Positions 61,262-64,000 of a stretch of 64,000 nt of DNA are shown here, one piece after another (the stretch's first letter is position 1; every line of letters starts with the position of its first letter). Source of the stretch: Erysipelotrichaceae bacterium. Its GTDB lineage: Bacteria; Bacillota_I; Bacilli_A; Erysipelotrichales; Erysipelotrichaceae. The DNA lies in assembly GCA_017428765.1 (NCBI GenBank), contig JAFRQF010000012.1:1-64000 (forward strand). The letters run 5' to 3'. The position numbers and the translations under genes were made by a program. The notes below the pieces were generated by a model. It ran no database searches. It worked only from the letters and a program-made list of their open reading frames with translations, and was not told the origin of the DNA.

Positions 61262-62113
61262 CTACATTCGCGGTTCGAACGTGAAACCTTCGCCGTTGAC
61301 ATCTTTTGCCTCGGAAATGATGACGAAAGCCTTCGGATCATAGCGGTCGATGATCGCCTTGACCTCATTGTACTCATCATCGGAAACGATCGATATCAGC
61401 ATCTTCCTGGGATAGCCGGTATAGCCGCCTGCGGCATCAAGGAGCGTCGTTCCTCTTTCCAGTTCGTTGTGTATGGCGTCGGCGATCTCCTGGTAATGAT
61501 CGGAGATGATCTCGAATTTCTTGGCCTGTATGCCGCCATAGATGTTCATCGTCCAGTTGAGGGTCAGTGTCATCAGAAAGACCGAGATCAGTCCCACCAG
61601 CACCGAATTGAGACCGTAGATGTAAAGACCTGCCAGTACCGTCAAAGTATCGGTAAACATGATGACATGAGCCACCTTGATGTGGAAGTACTTCTCCGCG
61701 ATCAGTGCGATGGCATCGGTACCGCCCGAGGATCCGCCGTTGCGGAACATGATGCCGATGGCCACGCCGCCGATCATACCGCCATAGACACTGGCCAGTA
61801 AAGGATCGATGTCACTGATATCCGGCAGAGTCCTTGTCACGAACAGCAGCAGGAACGGATAAGACACCGAATAGATCAGCGTATTTTCAAAGAAATCCTT
61901 TCCGAGAAATATGCTTCCCAATAAAAACAGGAAGGTGTTCAAAGCGATGGTCATGATATCTTCGGAAAACGGAAGATACGGTGAGAGAAGTGAGGTGATG
62001 CCTGCCACACCTCCCGTGAGGATCTTAGCCGGCAGTATGAACATGCCGACAGAAAACGCAAAAAGCAAGGTCCCCAGTTCGATCATCAATATGCTCCTGA
62101 TCTTTTTAAACAT
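61262..62113 (-). CDS. YitT family membrane protein with DUF2179 domain
   Basis: 283 residues; the second YitT paralogue of the window. The GTG two codons earlier lacks RBS spacing, so the ATG at 62113 (AAGGGCGG ahead) is preferred. Helices in 'LMIELGTLLFAFSVGMFILPAKILTGGVAGITSLL' and 'GGSSGGTDAIALIAEKYFHIKVAHVIMF', then DUF2179 with 'ELERGTTLLDAAGGYTGYPRKMLISIVSDDEYNEVKAIIDRYDPKAFVIISEAKDVNGEGF'. Upstream of DUF3048 by 40 bases. Confidence 0.9.
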   Translation of the reverse strand: MFKKIRSILMIELGTLLFAFSVGMFILPAKILTGGVAGITSLLSPYLPFSEDIMTIALNTFLFLLGSIFLGKDFFENTLIYSVSYPFLLLFVTRTLPDISDIDPLLASVYGGMIGGVAIGIMFRNGGSSGGTDAIALIAEKYFHIKVAHVIMFTDTLTVLAGLYIYGLNSVLVGLISVFLMTLTLNWTMNIYGGIQAKKFEIISDHYQEIADAIHNELERGTTLLDAAGGYTGYPRKMLISIVSDDEYNEVKAIIDRYDPKAFVIISEAKDVNGEGFTFEPRM

Positions 62114-62211
62114 ACGCACCGCCCTTTCTTTCCGATTATTTTGTTTTCTACCTGTATGAATTATACCATGGCAGATTTGTAATATAATAATGTGTAAGGG
62201 GGAATTAACTC

Positions 62212-62616
62212 ATGAAAAAATTCTTGGAAGAATTCAAAGCGTTTGCGTTAAAAGGCAATGTCATGGATATGGCTATCGGTGTTATCGTCGGCGGTGCCTT
62301 CTCTTCGATCGTCGCTGCACTGACGGAAAACATCCTGAACCCGATCATCGCCTGCTTAGGCGGTACCGAACTCGGTCTGGTCACACCTTTAGGCAATACC
62401 GGACAGGTCATCAACTGGGGTGCCTTCATTTCCGCGATCATCAACTTCCTGATCCTGGCCTTCGTCCTGTTCCTGATCTTGAAGGCAGTCAATAAGATGA
62501 TGAGCTTAGGCAAGAAGGAAGAAGAACCGGCACCGGAACCGGATCCGGAACCAAGCGATGAAGTCAAGCTTCTCACTTCCATTTGCGAAGAACTGAAGAA
62601 ATTAAACGAAAAATAA
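62212..62616 (+). CDS. mscL: Large-conductance mechanosensitive channel
   Basis: 134 residues, usual length. 'EEFKAFALKGNVMDMAIGVIVGGAFSSIVAAL' is the N-terminal helix plus first membrane segment; 'FISAIINFLILAFVLFLILKAVNKM' the second; a cytosolic bundle 'EVKLLTSICEELKKL' ends it, preceded by Pro/Glu linker. It opens at hypo-osmotic shock. RBS AAGGGGGAA; TATAAT at 62183-62188. Confidence 0.95.
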   Translation: MKKFLEEFKAFALKGNVMDMAIGVIVGGAFSSIVAALTENILNPIIACLGGTELGLVTPLGNTGQVINWGAFISAIINFLILAFVLFLILKAVNKMMSLGKKEEEPAPEPDPEPSDEVKLLTSICEELKKLNEK

Positions 62617-62621
62617 GCACG

Positions 62622-62647
62622 AAAAAGAGCGGGTCACCGCTCTTTTT
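62622..62647. terminator. Terminator between mscL and the convergent gene
   Basis: AAAAAGAGCGG, GTCA, CCGCTCTTTTT; bidirectional. Confidence 0.88.
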
Positions 62648-62655
62648 ACATGCCC

Positions 62656-63093
62656 TCAGGCGTAGACGCCGATCTTATAGGAGATGATCCCGTTTTCTTC
62701 GTCCGCCTGCAGGTACTGCACTTTCAGATCATCATAGCCGCTTTCTTTCATGAACTTCTGTACTTCCTTGTCATTTTTCAGAAGCAGCTTTGTGAATCTT
62801 TCCAGCTCATCACTTAGGAAGATCTTTCGGAAGCTGATCATAGAGAAATCGAGCTTCCGCTGCCTCTCAAAGACCTTGATGAGGTCTTTGCGTTTCTTCC
62901 GCTCAGGAAGCTCTGTAAAGAATTCTTTGTTGAGCTTCTCCAAGACATACCTTTCTTCGATCAGTTTCTTACTGATGAAGAAGGGACGCAGATGACGCTT
63001 TTCGAAGCTGTCATCTTTGAGACGGTCGATCTTTTTCTGTAAAGAGGTGCATCGTTTTTCGATCTGCTGGAGATCTTTTTCGTCAAGTAACAT
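62656..63093 (-). CDS. Hypothetical charged, helical protein
   Basis: 145 residues, rich in Lys/Arg/Glu with a coiled-coil start ('DLQQIEKRCTSLQKKIDRL') and a segment 'ERKKRKDLIKVFERQRKLDFSMISFRKIF'. No signal, membrane helix or motif recognised. RBS AAGGAG. Likely its own transcript; function unknown. Confidence 0.6.
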   Translation of the reverse strand: MLLDEKDLQQIEKRCTSLQKKIDRLKDDSFEKRHLRPFFISKKLIEERYVLEKLNKEFFTELPERKKRKDLIKVFERQRKLDFSMISFRKIFLSDELERFTKLLLKNDKEVQKFMKESGYDDLKVQYLQADEENGIISYKIGVYA

Positions 63094-63179
63094 GATTTTT
63101 TACTCCTTTTTTTCTTACCAATTTCATGGTAAGAAAAAAGATAGCGTTCGAACAGTTCCAGATACTGACCTGTCAAAAG

Positions 63180-63206
63180 AAAAGACTGTTTTTTTCACAG
63201 CCTTAT
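63180..63206 (-). terminator. Terminator after xpt
   Basis: AAGGCTGT pairs with ACAGTCTT (one G-U pair), loop of A, then T-rich on the minus strand. Confidence 0.7.
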
Positions 63207-63778
63207 TCGAATTCGATTTCTCCCTCATCCGTCATGTGACATACCCTGGCAAGTACCTCGACCTGATAGCCGAGATCGCGTATCCTCTGCTCGCCGGGCT
63301 GATAGGTCTTGCATACGACGGCACCGCAGCCGACGATCTTCGCATTCGCCTGATGGCAGATGCTGATCAGGGCATTCATGGCCTCGCCGTTGGCTAAGAA
63401 GTCATCAAGAATGAGTACATTATCGTTCTCACCGAGATATTCTTTGGCGACCTGCACCGTATATTCGATATTGCGGGTGTAGGAGTGCTCCTTTGCCTCA
63501 TAGGTATTGGCAGCCATGTTGGCAGCGACTGTCTTCTTGGCAAAAACGACCGGGATGTAATCAAAGAATCTCGATGCCGCCTGGGCGATCGCGATACCGC
63601 TCGATTCGATGGTCAGGATCTTGTTTGGATGGGTGTCCTTGAACAGTTCGTAGAACTCTTCACCGATCTGATCCAGCAGTTTCGTGTCGATCTGATGATT
63701 CAGGAAGCAATCGATCTTCAGGATGTCTCCCGGAAGGATCTTTCCGTCTTTTCTGATACGATCTTCTAACAGTTTCAT
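63203..63778 (-). CDS. xpt: Xanthine phosphoribosyltransferase
   Basis: 191 residues, standard length. 'ILKIDCFLNHQIDTKLLDQIGEEFYE', 'LTIESSGIAIAQAASRF' (base and pyrophosphate loops), PRPP motif 'VLILDDFLANGEAMNALI', and 'GCGAVVCKTYQPGEQRI' match Xpt. Salvages xanthine to XMP. RBS AAAGGAG. The 83 bases between this gene and the divergent one hold no purine riboswitch, so if regulated it is by another way. Confidence 0.94.
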   Translation of the reverse strand: MKLLEDRIRKDGKILPGDILKIDCFLNHQIDTKLLDQIGEEFYELFKDTHPNKILTIESSGIAIAQAASRFFDYIPVVFAKKTVAANMAANTYEAKEHSYTRNIEYTVQVAKEYLGENDNVLILDDFLANGEAMNALISICHQANAKIVGCGAVVCKTYQPGEQRIRDLGYQVEVLARVCHMTDEGEIEFE

Positions 63779-63841
63779 TCAAAGCTCCTTTTAATGTATG
63801 CCCATATACTAACACATTTTCCCTGCGATTCAATGCTGAGT

Positions 63842-63858
63842 TATAATAAGAAAAAAGG
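63842..63858 (+). promoter_or_regulatory. -10 and RBS for the gene at the window end
   Basis: TATAAT at 63842-63847 and AAAAAAGG at about 63851-63858, just ahead of the ATG at 63862. No good -35 seen. Confidence 0.45.
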
Positions 63859-63861
63859 TCT

Positions 63862-64000
63862 ATGAAATACATCTATCTTCTCAACCGTTTCAATCTGAAA
63901 CAAGACACGGATGCCATCAAAGAAAAGTTACAACGCGTATCCGCTTCTTTTAACAGGGACTATGAGATCTGTCTGAGCGAAACGATACAGGACGTCAAGA
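63862..64000 (+). CDS. Start of a gene, possibly a diacylglycerol/lipid kinase family protein
   Basis: 46 codons to the window end: MKYIYLLNRFNLKQDTDAIK ... DYEICLSETIQDVK. The opening strand, 'N-R-F' where lipid kinases (YegS/DgkB type) have 'NP.(A/S)GK', and the 'YEI...T' second strand resemble N-terminal ends of the diacylglycerol kinase catalytic family. The usual GxK loop is absent, so the assignment is weak. Confidence 0.4.
   Translation, partial: MKYIYLLNRFNLKQDTDAIKEKLQRVSASFNRDYEICLSETIQDVK

Overview
The window looks like a chromosomal stretch of a low-to-mid GC, Gram-positive fermenting anaerobe (Bacillota), most like the Erysipelotrichia. The family-level placement is an inference. 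It rests on strong purine-rich ribosome binding sites, split glycine decarboxylase (gcvPA/gcvPB), a glycine riboswitch, BglG-type antitermination with RAT/terminator pairs, CcpA cre-like sites, several sugar PTS permeases, a monomeric [FeFe]-hydrogenase, many lipobox lipoproteins and no outer-membrane genes. No rRNA, tRNA or CRISPR array was seen.

Layout. 1-295: tail of an IS200/IS605 TnpB gene and the element's right end. 360-2649: dipeptidase PepD and an esterase. 2705-7717 (minus): acetyltransferase, two membrane proteins and two lipoproteins, one made of PASTA repeats. 7718-8778: mostly non-coding, with a structured segment, one small gene and nested palindromes. 8779-12375: a 1198-residue wall or membrane-anchored surface protein. 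12527-12876: remnants of an ECF transporter S component and of larC. 12897-16653 (minus): a ridA - PTS EIIBC - aminotransferase - YheO-type regulator operon, divergent from a 6-phospho-beta-glucosidase. 18367-20223: a TPR lipoprotein and a membrane protein. 20316-23016: tdh-kbl and a coupled hypothetical gene (threonine to glycine). 24407-31352 (minus): glycine riboswitch - gcvT - gcvH - gcvPA - gcvPB - lplA - lpdA - zinc ribbon, a complete glycine cleavage unit apart from lipoate synthesis. 32579-37986: BglG-type antiterminator, then MupG-like protein - PTS EIIBC - 6-phospho-beta-glucosidase. Both transcription units carry a RAT-like element overlapping a terminator, and the second promoter overlaps a cre. 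38056-47935: small housekeeping or unknown genes and lipoproteins. 47970-50157 (minus): APH-like kinase and [FeFe]-hydrogenase. They share a cre-containing divergent promoter region with 50255-53754, a hybrid histidine kinase coupled to a large protein ending in a degenerate HD-GYP-like domain. 53776-64000: two YitT proteins, rarA, a membrane glycerophosphodiesterase, purine nucleoside phosphorylase, DUF3048 protein, mscL, xpt and the start of a further gene.

How it fits together: tdh/kbl and the riboswitch-controlled glycine cleavage operon together can route threonine and glycine to one-carbon units. Two PTS/GH1 systems feed phosphorylated glycosides into glycolysis under carbon-catabolite control. 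PNP and Xpt are purine salvage. The features most worth a second look are the kinase/HD-GYP-like pair with its shared cre, the MupG/PTS antitermination locus, the PTS/RidA/aminotransferase operon, the larC/ECF remnant and the structured non-coding segment near 7.9 kb. Minus-strand coordinates read from the sequence by eye may be off by one next to homopolymer runs.
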